Part shown: piece after piece, positions 20,061 to 29,248 of the stretch
How the letters are laid out: every line of letters begins with the position of its first letter
How positions within the stretch are numbered: the first letter of the stretch is position 1
Assembly: GCA_036940085.1 (NCBI GenBank)
Contig: JALLBK010000458.1
Span: forward strand, 1 to 30,051
Length of the DNA: 30,051 bases
Direction: 5' to 3'
Source of the DNA: Discostella pseudostelligera
Taxonomy: Eukaryota; Bacillariophyta; Thalassiosirophyceae; Thalassiosirales; Thalassiosiraceae
Program-made: the position numbers and the translations under genes
The notes under the pieces: generated by a model
Told to the model about the DNA's origin: nothing
Databases searched by the model: none
What the model saw: only the letters and a program-made list of their open reading frames with translations

Positions 20061-20319
20061 GGTTGAGGATGATGAGTATAAGTAGCTGAGGATGGTGTGC
20101 CTCATGATTCTCGCAATTGTCCCTTGCCCCTCATCTACCAGGTTGCTTCTTGTTCCTTGTTTCTCAAGCCTCAAGGCTCAAGGCTCAAGGAGAACCAAGA
20201 ACCTTGAAATCAACATTGATATCCTCCTCAAGAGGAGCAGCAGGCCTTTCTGCTGTTATGATGATCTCACTCTGTATCCCTACTCTTTGTTGCTCCTGTA
20301 CCACATGATCCTCATCTTA

Positions 20320-20636
20320 GAGGTTCTTCCCTTCCCTTCCCTTCCCTTTCGGTTTTACCGGAAAAGTGAAATTCCCTTGCCACTGGGACGGGATTCCCAG
20401 GACAAGACGGGAAATCCGGTCTGCAGTACATAGTAGTTCCTACGTTAATGTGCACCGTCTGTCCTCTGTACGTATGCGTTCAGCACTGCATAACGTACAA
20501 TATTAGCTAAATATACGTACTTTTACTCTATGTATGATTCTCAAGCCTTCCCGGGAAGGAACTTTCGGGACGAGAAGGGAAACCCAAAGTCGGGAATTCC
20601 CTTCCCGTCGGGAATCCCGACTTCGGGAGAACCCTC
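20320..20636. mobile_element. 317-bp TA-flanked MITE-like insertion inside repeat copy A
   Basis: The left end GAGGTTCTTCCC and the right end, read inverted as GAGGGTTCTCCCG, are imperfect terminal inverted repeats. TA flanks both sides (20318-20319 and 20637-20638). Copy B has no counterpart: its sequence runs CTCATGATCCTCCTCAGTATC straight through, where copy A has CTCATCT-TA-insert-TA-CTCATCCTCCTCAGTATC. Inside are CTTCC repeats (20326-20349) and many GGGAATTCCC-type palindromes. There is no ORF of note, so it is non-autonomous. Confidence 0.6.
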
Positions 20637-21321
20637 TACTCATCCTCCTCAGTATCACTGTTCCTCACCATGATGCTCCTCTTTCCTCTTCTTATTTTCT
20701 TCTGCTGCTCCTCTTTGTCCTCGTCAATCCTTGTCTTCACCATACTAAGCCATAATCCTCAACAGCACCAAGAGCACCAGCAGCACCACCATACTTACCA
20801 GCATCACTGCTTCTGCTCCTCATATGACCCTTCTTGTAGTGTAAGTACGCATAAGGATCCTGCATCATGCTGCTGCTGCATCATCATCATCATAATGACC
20901 ACTGATGAGGATCACACCTTCTTGTCCTTGTGCTCATGCTTGGTCCTGTGGTGGTGGCTCATCCTCCTCATCATAGTAAGCAGCACAATCATTCTCTTCC
21001 CCCTCATGCATCAGGTTTTCATGCTATTAATATCATCATCGTTACTCTCAACACAACACTGTTCCTCATCCTCATGCTCATGCTGGCTCCTGCTCCCTGC
21101 TCCCTGCTTCTCCTTGTCATCTCCACCGTGATCCTCAGCATCACCATCAAAACCATGACAATCCTCAACACCAACAGTGCTGCTTCTGCTGTTTCTGCTG
21201 CTCCTCATGCTGATCCTCTCTGTCCTCCTCCTCATCATCATGCTTCTCATGCTCCTGATGAGACTACTAAGGATGATAAGCAGGGGCAGCACAACAATGA
21301 AGAGGAGAATTGATGCCATCA

Positions 21322-21324
<3 letters not shown>

Positions 21325-21360
<36 letters not shown>
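21325..21360. repeat. (ATG)12 microsatellite
   Basis: Twelve uninterrupted ATG units lie at the hinge between repeat-copy segments. The matching place in copy B has a shorter, broken run (GATAATGATGATGATG). Confidence 0.9.
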
Positions 21361-21361
<1 letters not shown>

Positions 21362-21435
21362 CTGATATGGTGAAGAGGAGCTGGAGCTCCAGGGAGCAGG
21401 AGCACACAAAACAGTGATGAGGATGGTGGATGTGG

Positions 21436-21655
21436 TTGAGGTAGAGGATGAGTGTGAGCAGCTGAGAATAATGCATCATGATTCTCATCAATGTCCCTTG
21501 CAGCTGCATTTTTCCTTATTCATTATCAGCAAGACCAAGAAGAAGCAAATCTCAGCATCAATAACAACAACTTTGGTGCTCTTAACCTCACTGTTCTTCA
21601 TGCTTCCTCTGCTCCCAGCTCCTCTGTATCTCCACCATGATCCTTGACATCACAT
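21436..21655. repeat. Start of another long unit repeat copy, truncated
   Basis: The copy opens with GGTTGAGG, AGCTGAG, CATGATTCTCATC, TGTCCCTTGC, AATCTCAGCATCAATAAC, CTCACTGTTCTTC and CTCCCAGCTCCT. The last blocks recur in order at 26475-26615. It ends at CCACCATGATCCTTGACATC, after which similarity to the family is lost. Confidence 0.55.
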
Positions 21656-22052
21656 CTTGAACTGGTGATCATGGGGTACTCAGTACTCAGGCAGGCTCTC
21701 AGGCTGGAAATCTGTAAGCTACTGTGAGGAGGAGCAGTTGGCAATCAGCAAACCAGTGGGTGTAAGTGTAGGAAGATAAAACAGTGGTATGGAAAATGAG
21801 ATTTGAATCTGAGATGGATTGTTGGATTTTTAGGTGGAAGTTGGAAGTTGTTGCTCACAATTTGGAAATGATCTGTTTCAAGTGAGGGAGGAGGTTACAT
21901 TTTGTCATTGTGGAAGAAGTCTTTGGTTGTGGATTGACAATTAGCAGGACACTAACTAGTAAGGTAGCAACTAGCAACAAAGTTAAGAGTAAATGACTAG
22001 AGTACTAATGAGGAGAGTTCATGGAATATGCAGGTAGTATGACAAAGTCAAG
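21656..22052. other. Non-coding spacer between repeat array and pogo element
   Basis: This is about 400 bp of mixed-composition, T/G-rich sequence without the CTCCTC/GAGGAG words of the array and without a credible ORF, tRNA or repeat. An AACTAGTAAGGTAGCAACTAGC direct-repeat-like patch lies near 21953-21976. Confidence 0.5.
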
Positions 22053-22054
22053 TA

Positions 22055-22082
22055 CCGTATATGCCGGGAGATAGTCTGCACC
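22055..22082 (+). repeat. Left terminal inverted repeat of the pogo element
   Basis: This is a 28-bp end starting CCGTATATGCCGGGAGATAG and ending CTGCACC. It differs from the right end at two positions, both T instead of C. It is preceded by target-site TA. Confidence 0.9.
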
Positions 22083-22317
22083 AAATGTTTGAACGGATTT
22101 TTTTGCTGGTACTGGGGTGCGGGCTAAGGTGACACATAGATTATGATGCGTGGAAGCACATTCGAGGCCGTGCCATCCAAAATCAATACAGATCAATACC
22201 GACAGTCGAGGCTAGATCGTCGACATTGGTGAAGGATGGTGCACCCTCATAATCCACATACCTAATCGCAATAGGACTACTATCATCTACTTCATCCTTT
22301 CCCTACTATTTGTAACC

Positions 22318-23696
22318 ATGTCGCGCGTTGCAAAGAAGTCGCCGGTGAAGAGGACTGATGGGAAGAAATCTTGTAACTGGTACACTATTCGCGAGAAGAT
22401 CACAGCGAAGTGGTGTGTGAAGAAAGTATTGGTGGAGAAGTGGTCACAGCGTGCCAGGTCTCTGAATATCTGGCACTGACAGTACAGTCAGATGTTGGAG
22501 TACAAGAAGAGTGCAATGTCGATGGACAATGGGCCACAATCTCAGCTTGCACTGATTGCAGAGGAACTTCTCTGATTCATCTTCGAGAGACGCGAACAAG
22601 GAATACCTATCTCCCGAGCCACTGTTGTCATGAAAGCATTAAAGCTTCTTCCTGAGTTTTCTGCGAAGTTGTCAAAAGCAAAGTATGTGGCTATGCGCAG
22701 GTTTCTCAAGAAAAACAATCTTGTCTATCACATTGGCACGCATGTGTCGCAGAAGGCTCCCGAGTTGGCTGCAGCGGATGTATCCAATTTCGTCAAAGTC
22801 ATTCGGCCCTTTCTTCATGGCCCCTCCCACCATCCTAGTTTCATTTTGAACATGGATCAGACCCCAGTGTATTATTCTATGCATGAAAAGCACACATTGG
22901 CTAAAAAGGGTGATTGGACTGTCAATGTGCACACTTCCCAAAAGGAAATGGAGCACATTACTGTTGCTGTGATGATCTCGGCCGCAGGGGACTTGTTGGC
23001 GCCGACAATTGTGTTCAAAGGCAAGTAACTAGTTGTTTCTTATTGATGTTGTTTCTTATTGATTAACATGCTACTGAATACAATTCTAATATATCCCTTG
23101 ATGTTTGTGACATATCCCTTGATGTCTGTGACACCATGACTTGGCAGCAGCTCCACACCCTTCCACTAGGTCCGAACTACACTGTTCAGAAGAAGGCTTG
23201 GATGGATGAGACGGTGATGCACGAATGGATTGATGTCATCTTGGAGCCATACATCCAAAGCGCGCTGGAAGGGATTGTGCCGGTATTGTTCCTGGACTTG
23301 TATTGGGCCCACATGATGAAACAAGTTGTCACACGCATTCAAGCTCTTGGTGTTGATGTCTTCCCCATCCCTGGAGGTTGCACAGGTTTGTGTCAGCCGG
23401 TTGATGTAGGGTTCAACAAGCTGTTGAAGACTCGGATGCGCAAACAGTGGAATGACTGGATGACGTCGAAATGGGATTGCATGGCGGCATCGTTGGCAAC
23501 TCCAAAGCCATCTCGTTACATCATAGCTGAGTGGGTGGTAAATGCTTTTGACAGTTTCCCAGAGCATTTGATTAAGAATGCCTGGACGAAGACTGGGTAT
23601 GTCTGGTTTGACTGTGAGCATATTGAGTTTGAGGAGGAAGAGTCCGACGGCTCCACCGATGAGTCCGAAGACAACAACCTATTCGGCATGATCTGA
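22318..23696 (+). pseudogene. Degraded pogo-type transposase (CENP-B/jerky-like DDE_1)
   Basis: The gene starts at ATG 22318 (MSRVAKKSPVKRT) with a psq-like NWYTIREKI start of a helix-turn-helix. Several breaks are visible. The frame shifts by +1 near 22407 and back near 22487, because the middle reads sensibly as ESIGGEVVTACQVSEYLAL only in the second frame. A TGA at 22573-22575 interrupts EELL*FIFERREQG. A TAA at 23026-23028 follows IVFKGK. The core is preserved: first Asp in NMDQTPV, second in FLDLYWAHM, third in CQPVDVGFNKLLK. A 107-bp gap (23029-23135) with two short tandem duplications separates the halves, and no GT-AG or GC-AG splice I tried joins them in frame. The C-terminus is acidic (ESDGSTDESEDN). 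Confidence 0.85.
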
Positions 23697-23848
23697 TGGC
23701 AAGGGGGGAACCACGGGGAATAATTAATGGGGGTTACTACATATGAATAATAAATAATTAAACAATAAAAGATAATTAGCATTGGTAATATCAGTATTAA
23801 TATTTATTATGAGTATGCTATTATTATTATTACTTCATTGTTTCTTCT

Positions 23849-24321
23849 TCACATAGCTTCATCATCAGTAGTGCTTCCCTCCAATTTATTGTCATATGAT
23901 GTGTCATTAACACCATGTACCAAGTCAGGCCCCATCAGTCCAGCGATGCAACATCCATGTTTGTGGTGGAAGTGGAACATGGATCTCTGTGTTGCACTGT
24001 TATCATGGGCAGACCAAATCTCTCTAATCTGAGCAAATTGGCCATGGTATCGCTCAAAGTGGGGAACGTAGGAGCGCTGGAGAAATCCAACACGGCAAGT
24101 CACCTGCCCATGAACATTCTATGGACCTCAATAGCATCCTCATTGAGCCCTTCATCATCGAGTTGCACCAGGCAGAAGACAACCCAATCATCCACACGTA
24201 ACGATAATCCACACGGACGCGGGGCATGCTGAGGACAGCTACGGCCATGGCAATCAATATTCTTAGTCACCACAACGTGGATTACATCACCAGTAAAATG
24301 AAGATTGCCCACGTCCAGCAT
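23849..24321 (-). pseudogene. Antisense ORF inside the pogo element, one frameshift; unknown protein
   Basis: Read on the minus strand from ATG 24321, the first segment (to stop at 24100-24102) holds CHGRSCPQHAPRPCG and LRVDDWVVFCLVQLDDEG and ends HRMFMGR. A single-base shift near 24103 opens a second segment to 23849, with CRVGFLQRSYVPHFERYHGQ and FHFHHKHGCCIAGL. Its amino-acid texture (Trp, Cys, balanced charges) is that of a real protein rather than noise. The RVDDWVVF...DEG part vaguely resembles the last strands of an OB fold. I cannot name a family. It is tail-to-tail with the transposase, so it may be a second transposon gene or a captured passenger. Confidence 0.4.
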
Positions 24322-24596
24322 GATTGAATGGTGATAATGTAATAATATTTGGGGTAGTAATTGCTGGAAGATGCTGGTTGTGTGGGTAGTTGTGCCATCT
24401 TGGTGTACTATCTTGGATCCAAGTACGTGTGGGCTTTAATATCCATTCTACCCTGGGTAAACTATATATGGGCGGAAAGATCTCGAGGAGGTGAATTAGA
24501 ATCTGCAATCTCCATGGCGGAACCTGTAGGATTTATTGAGTTAGAGCAAGAAATGTGCAGAATTCTCTACCTACGATACAGTATGGGCTAACCCGA

Positions 24597-24624
24597 GGTG
24601 CGGGCTATCTCCCGGCATATACGG
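24597..24624 (-). repeat. Right terminal inverted repeat of the pogo element
   Basis: This is the inverted counterpart of 22055-22082, reading CTATCTCCCGGCATATACGG at its outer end and followed by TA. It matches at 26 of 28 positions. Confidence 0.9.
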
Positions 24625-24654
24625 TAGTAATGGGCATTGAAGTTACTACTACTG

Positions 24655-24955
24655 GCCTCCTTCCAACATCATCACCATCACCATCACCATCAACACCGTG
24701 ATGATCCCCAAGAAAATCAACACTGCTACTGCTATTGTTCTTGCTGGCCTCATCATCATGCTTCTCATGTTAACTAGGCTAGTACTACTAAGGATGATAG
24801 TAAGCAGGAATAGCATTATGAGGAGGGGGAGCAGTAGCACTGCTATGGATGGTGATAATGATGCTCCTGCTGAGGATGCTGGTGAAGATGAGGAGCTGAG
24901 GCAGGACAAGAACAAGGAACAGTGATGATGATGATGAGGATGATGGAGGAGGAGG
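24655..24955. repeat. Partial long unit repeat, copy C
   Basis: The copy opens with CATCACCATCACCATCACC and changes from pyrimidine-rich to purine-rich near 24780. It shares CTACTAAGGATGATA, GTAAGCAGGA, GCATTATGAGGAGGGGGAGC, GCTATGGATGGTGATAATGA and AAGGAACAGTGATGA with copies 0 and A. It corresponds to the second half of the unit only. Confidence 0.6.
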
Positions 24956-25278
24956 TGGTAGTGCAATAACTGTCACAGGTCATGGCAAATATCATCTTGA
25001 GGTACAAGGCATCCCTTACCTTCCTAGTGGTAGTCATAGTCCTACTACCACCCTTTGGGCCCCCCATACTATTGATGAGATGTGGTTGAGGATGTGAATA
25101 CCAAGCAGCTGAGACAATGGTGGTGCCTTATGATTCTAATGGTGATTGTCCCTTGCCTTGAATCAAGCCTTGTACCTTGTTGTTCCTCAAGAACCAAGAA
25201 CCTCAATATCAACATCAATATCCTCCTCACTCCAGAACAAGGAGCAGATATTTCTGCTGCTAGTATGATCAACATTGT

Positions 25279-25397
25279 CCTTGCTCCTTGCTCCTTGCTC
25301 CTTGCTCCTTGCCCCTTGCCCCTTGCCCCTTGCCCCTTGCCCCTTGCCCCTTGCCCCTTGCTCCTTGCTCCTTGCTCCTTGCTCCTTGCTCCTTGCT
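25279..25397 (+). repeat. 17-unit CCTTGCT/CCTTGCC heptamer minisatellite
   Basis: There are seventeen exact 7-bp units: four CCTTGCT, seven CCTTGCC, then six CCTTGCT. No unit varies at any other position. The block pattern of the two variants suggests recent slippage or conversion. The apparent proteins across it are artefacts. Confidence 0.92.
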
Positions 25398-26087
25398 CTT
25401 GTACTTGAAGTACCATACCTAATGATCCTCATGATCCTCCTCAGTATCACTGTTCCTCACCACCATGCTCTACCTGTTTTTCTGTTTGCTCCTTCTTGTC
25501 CTTCATCTTTGACCTCAATCCTCAATCCTCACAGCAGCCAGCAGCACCAAGCACGAGCATCACCATAGTAGTACTACTCACCAGCATTGTGACTGCTGCT
25601 GCTCCTCCTCCTCCTTGTCACATTACCCAGCAGTTAGTAAAAATATAAGCACCATACTAATCCTACATGAAGGCTATTAACAACATTAACTTCACTGTTA
25701 CTCATCCTCGTCTTGCTCTTCATGTTGACTCTTGATCCCTGCTGCCTGCTCCTCCTTATCTCCACCACCATCCTCCTCATAATCAGCATTCTCACCATCA
25801 CCATCACAATCACCATAATCCTCAACATTGCATCTTCTGCTCCTCATGCTGCATGCTCCTACTAACAAGAATGATTATAAGGAGAGCAGCATGAGGACAA
25901 TGCCAAGGAGCATTGATGCTATCATGGATGGTGATAATTGATAATTGATAATGATGATGATGCTTGTGCTGATGGCTGATGCTAATGCTAAGGATGGTGA
26001 AGGGAGTAAAGAGGAGCTGCAGGGACCAGAGAACACAAAACAGTGATGAGGAGGATGAAGAGTTGAGGATGATGAGGAGGAGTAGCT

Positions 26088-26158
26088 GAGGAGGAGGAGG
26101 AGGAGGAGGAGGAGCAGGAGGAGCAGGAGGAGCAGGAGGAGCAGGAGGAGCAGGAGGA
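26088..26158 (+). repeat. (GAG)n followed by five GCAGGAGGA units
   Basis: GAG repeats (26088-26113) pass into five exact 9-bp GCAGGAGGA units (26114-26158). The tract is strongly purine-rich on this strand, so slippage or triplex formation is possible. Confidence 0.85.
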
Positions 26159-26241
26159 GCAGCATAGCAGTAGCAGTACTAGGAGCACAAAGGAACATTG
26201 CTGATGATGAGGACAGCAGACAGCAGCAAGGATGAGGTGAG

Positions 26242-26640
26242 GTGGGTTGAGGATGATGACAGAAGAATCAGGATAAAAATAAGGATACGGAGGCTAATAG
26301 GTTGTTATTTGACAAGTAAATTTTTTACTTCAGCCCAAAGTTCAGAAAACCCAGGTAAAAATGTTACATTTTTACCCATTTTGCCACGGTAAAGAAGCAA
26401 TCATCTCTCTAAAATCTAAAAATGATTTCCTATGATGTAGAGTATGATGTACCATAGACTCTACACAAAATGTGTCCCTTGCCTTATCTGCTTTTTCCCT
26501 TATTCCTCAAAAACCAAGAATCAAGAATCTCAGCATCAATAACATTGACACTCTCAACTCTCAACCTCCTCACTGTTCCTCATCCTCATGGTTGCTCCAC
26601 TGCTCCCAGCTCCTAGATGGTTTTCTGACATGCTGGTACT
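26242..26640. repeat. Partial, interrupted long unit repeat, copy D
   Basis: It starts GGTTGAGGATGATGA, is then interrupted by AT-rich sequence from ~26295 to ~26460, and resumes with TGTCCCTTGCC, AAAACCAAGAATC, AATCTCAGCATCAATAAC, CCTCACTGTTCCTCATCC and CTGCTCCCAGCTCCT, which match 21490-21625 in order. The AT-rich insert contains a perfect inverted repeat, GGTAAAAATGT-T-ACATTTTTACC, at 26354-26376. Confidence 0.5.
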
Positions 26641-27530
26641 AACAAAATTACCTTTACCCTGCTTGAGACAGAAAAATGAATAACCAGACAAAAGAACTGA
26701 GTCCCGGGTAAAAGTAAAACTGCCATTACTACAATAAATAACAAACTACCAGTTATTGTGTCAAAGGTGAGAGACACGACTGTAACTCAGTCAATATTAG
26801 GAAAATGTGCTCACAGATCACATCCAGGTTTTCCATGATCAATTTCAGTGAGGAAATTTGGCAGGGCCCGGTTGTGTTAAAGAGAACACTAGTCCATTTG
26901 TACCAGACTTCAATGGAGGAATTAAAAAAGTACAGTTGACAGCCAATTTGTATCGGACTAGGATCTCATATCTCATTCAATTTTTGTTTTATGAAAAACC
27001 TTCTGCTGAAAACAATGTTTGATATGATTAAATTTCCTTTCTGATGCTGGTTAATTTATAATAATCGGACCTATATTTGTCAAGTTATGATCAATAGTAA
27101 TGTGTCCAAGTTTAATTTTTTGGAGGTATCATGGTACTACATGGTAGTAGTAAGATATCACAAAAAACAAACAAAATGACTCACAACCCACAACCCAAAC
27201 CACCCACAGAGCCCGGGATGAGATTTGTCGACTTTTCCATGAATTGAAAGCGATTGCAATATCGGGAATATATCGGGAATATCAGGAGAAGGAAATGGAG
27301 TTGTGGGCAGGTGTATGATATAGTACTCCTACCAAAAGGACAAATTTCATGGCTACAATTGCTCAATGAACATGTATTACTGAATATCAATTCCAATGTA
27401 GTACTACATTCATTTTGGCAAGCATTCAGAATAAGGTTGATTTTTGAGCCTTCATCTTTCACACAACAACTTGTAGTAAAGAGGAAGAAGAGCACTAGGA
27501 TCATGGTGATGCATACTGAGTGAAGCAGCA
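26641..27530. other. AT-rich non-coding stretch
   Basis: This is about 890 bp of AT-rich sequence without array words. The longest open frames (for example 27254-27523 on the plus strand, 89 aa) show no recognisable motif, no partner exon and no homology pattern I know. No tRNA-like fold or tandem repeat was noticed. Confidence 0.45.
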
Positions 27531-28132
27531 GTACTAGTAGGAGCAGGAGCCCAATGTTGTCACCACTCTACTCCTGCTTCTCAACCTTGTCTCATCCTCA
27601 TCATCATCCTCACATCATATTATTCATATGATGATGGTAGTACCCTTTCTTTTTCCTGGGCATCACACTTTTTTCTCTGTTCCTTGACCGAGCCTGCTGT
27701 TGCTGATCAAGCGGATGACTGATGCTGAGGATGATGAAGAGGAGCAGCAAGCAGCCACAGCAGGAGGCACAGCAGGTGGAGCACAAGGAACAACATTGAT
27801 GCTGATGCTGGGAGTGACAACTCTGTGATGGACATATGCAGAGGAAGCACAATACTAGGAGCAACTGCTGCTGGTGCAGATCAATGTGATGTGGTAGTAT
27901 GTAGTTCTTAATCATTGATCATTCTTGATGATGGAACTGGATGCTGAACAAACAATGCTGGAGGATATCGAAGAATCAAAGATGGCAAGGAGAAGGAGGA
28001 GGACTGAGGAGGGAGGAAGAGTGAGAGGAACAAGAACAGTCATACTGTTGCTGTGGATGATGATGATGAGAAGGCAGCAGTGCGAACTGGAGCAGGACCC
28101 AGCATGAGGATGCCTAGTATCCTCATCATGAT

Positions 28133-28165
<33 letters not shown>
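28133..28165. repeat. (ATG)11 microsatellite
   Basis: Eleven uninterrupted ATG units, 33 bp. Confidence 0.9.
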
Positions 28166-28548
28166 TTGGGGTGGAGGTGATGGAGGAGGATGTGTGGGCC
28201 ACTGTGGAGCAGCAGCAGCACCCCCAGCAGCACCATGAGGACAAGCACCATTGGTGAGGAGCTGAGGTTTGTCAGTTGGGGATCAGTGTGATGTGTTCTT
28301 GGTGGTTCTCAATGCTGATCATCATGATGATTCATGATGACCATCATGAATAGCAAGAAAATGAGGAGCAGAAGGAGGACTAGTACTACTATGAGGAACA
28401 GGAGTGATGATGCTATGGATGTGGATGATTGCTGATTAGAGGAGAGAGGAGCATGAGCAGGAACAGGAGGAGGAGGAGCAGAAATAGGGAACAGGAACAG
28501 CAAGGCGCACAGAGCAGGAGGAAGACTGGAGCAGCAGGAGTAGGAGAT

Positions 28549-28549
<1 letters not shown>

Positions 28550-28602
<53 letters not shown>

Positions 28603-28634
28603 TGGAGGATGAGGATGAGGATGAGGATGAGGAT
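28550..28634 (+). repeat. GGAGCA hexamer tract followed by five GAGGAT units
   Basis: About 8.5 GGAGCA units (28550-28600) are followed after GCTG by five exact GAGGAT units (28605-28634). Both are 6-bp purine-rich repeats. Confidence 0.88.
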
Positions 28635-29050
28635 AAGGATGACAAGTCAAGGAGGGGGAACAGGGAGCAGCAGCAGGAGGAGCAGGAGCATCATGATGTG
28701 CTGAGGAGGCTGATCACCATGCCAGAGCTGATAATGACAAGTGTGCTGAAGAGTGAAGGATTGTCGCCATGATAGTGACAATGATGAAGGTGCAGCAGGA
28801 GAATCAGCATTGGGAACATGGATGATGATGCTGTGAATGATGTGGCATTGACTGCGTGATGGTGGTGGTGATGGTTACTATGCTATGAAAGACAAAGTTG
28901 TGGCTGAACAGCAGGATGTGGACAGGGGGGAGCTATCTACCTCAGTCTACCTCTCCTAGATAGATAGGTAAAGGAGTACTACTATCTACCATATCTCTCT
29001 ATCATGGTATCGTAGAGGAGTATCGCAACCACTGGGTGCCTGCGAAAATC

Positions 29051-29078
29051 GTTCCAAACCAAAAAGTCGATTTGGAAC
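29051..29078. repeat. Short inverted repeat upstream of the Harbinger transposase
   Basis: GTTCCAAA (29051-29058) and TTTGGAAC (29071-29078) are exact inverted copies with a 12-bp loop. The preceding GGGTGCCTGCGAAAATCG from ~29034 could be a terminal inverted repeat of the Harbinger element, but the other end is outside the window. Confidence 0.4.
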
Positions 29079-29174
29079 CAAAAAATCTAGAACTGAATTA
29101 GAACGCATTTCTTAATTTGCCTGCCGAAATTCATTTCTGCCCAAATTCTTATTTTAAGCAAACTTCCAGCGATG

Positions 29175-29230
29175 ACTTTCCCGCCACAACGATTTCACGC
29201 CAAATATCAAGGAAAGAACTTTCCCGCCAC
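29175..29230 (+). promoter_or_regulatory. Two direct copies of ACTTTCCCGCCAC (E2F-type sites)
   Basis: Exact 13-bp copies lie at 29175-29187 and 29218-29230, 43 bp apart. Each contains TTTCCCGCC, a classical E2F consensus form. They lie just before the ATG at 29249, which argues that translation starts there or later and that the transposase may be expressed around S phase. Confidence 0.5.
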
Positions 29231-29248
29231 CAAATTCTCCTTGCCTTC

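Larger units (their letters stand above)
20061..21435. repeat. Long unit repeat, copy A (contains a MITE-like insertion)
   Basis: The copy runs from GGTTGAGG at 20061 to the next GGTTGAGG at 21436, 1,375 bp in total or about 1,056 bp without the insertion and its duplicated TA. It aligns with 25083-26241. Shared landmarks in order are AGCTGAG, ATGATTCT, TTGTCCCTTGCC, GAACCAAGAACCT, ATATCCTCCTCA, CCTCCTCAGTATCACTGTTC, TTGTCCT, CACCAGCAGCACC-like words, TGCTTCTGCTCCTC and ACTAAGGATGATAAGCAG. The first two thirds are pyrimidine-rich and the remainder purine-rich. I see no real coding content. Confidence 0.65.
22055..24624 (+). mobile_element. Pogo-type Tc1/mariner DNA transposon, 2,570 bp
   Basis: The ends are 28-bp terminal inverted repeats (22055-22082 and 24597-24624) that agree at 26 of 28 positions and begin CCGTATATGCCGGGAGATAG. 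Each is flanked by TA (22053-22054 and 24625-24626), the standard Tc1/mariner target duplication. GGTGCGGGCT also recurs at 22116-22125 and 24597-24606 in the same orientation, a subterminal repeat. Inside are a damaged DDE_1 (pogo/jerky-type) transposase on the plus strand and an antisense ORF. High TIR identity implies fairly recent movement, but the transposase breaks mean this copy probably cannot mobilise itself. Confidence 0.9.
25083..26241. repeat. Long unit repeat, copy B (1,159 bp)
   Basis: The copy runs from GGTTGAGG at 25083 to GGTTGAGG at 26242 and carries the same ordered landmarks as copy A: AGCTGAG, ATGATTCT, TTGTCCCTTGCC, CAAGAACCAAGAACCTC, CTCCTCAGTATCACTGTTC, TGCTCCTCATGCTGC, AGAGGAGCTGCAGGG and ACACAAAACAGTGATGAGG. 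It has its own expanded minisatellites (25279-25397 and 26088-26158) and lacks the MITE of copy A. Confidence 0.65.
27531..28925. repeat. Simple-sequence-rich, purine-biased region
   Basis: The composition is the same as in the purine-rich halves of the unit repeats (GAGGAG, GATGATG, AGCAGCAG), with patches such as GAGGAACAGGAGTGATGATG near 28391 that recall the array. The order of landmarks is not clear enough to call full copies. It contains the tracts at 28133-28165, 28550-28600 and 28605-28634. All long open frames are Ser, Arg or Pro runs produced by the repeats. Confidence 0.55.

Noticed and set aside
20670..21409. Several 60-150 aa open frames on both strands
   Set aside because: They are Ser, Leu, Met, His or Asp runs created by CTCCTC/CATCATC repeats, with no domain and no conserved frame between repeat copies.
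25279..25397. Telomere-like or CRISPR-like array
   Set aside because: The 7-bp unit CCTTGCY is not the TTAGGG-type telomere repeat, and there are no spacers between repeats.
25069..25568. Open frames made of ARSKEQG or LLAPCSL repeats
   Set aside because: They are direct translations of the 7-bp minisatellite and are open in several frames because the unit lacks stop codons.
26300..26746. A TA-flanked MITE with GGTTGTTATTT / AAATAACAAAC ends
   Set aside because: The ends match at 10 of 11 positions and TA flanks exist, but the interior at 26465-26625 is clearly the same unit-repeat sequence as 21490-21625, so a single insertion with these ends does not fit.
27181..27523. Two opposed ORFs of 89 and 107 aa
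   Set aside because: AT-rich context, no known motif, no splice partner; each is compatible with chance.
28429..28704. An SR-like protein (RSRSRS run)
   Set aside because: The RS run is the GGAGCA hexamer read in one frame; the opposite strand reads as PAPAPA, and nothing else supports a gene.
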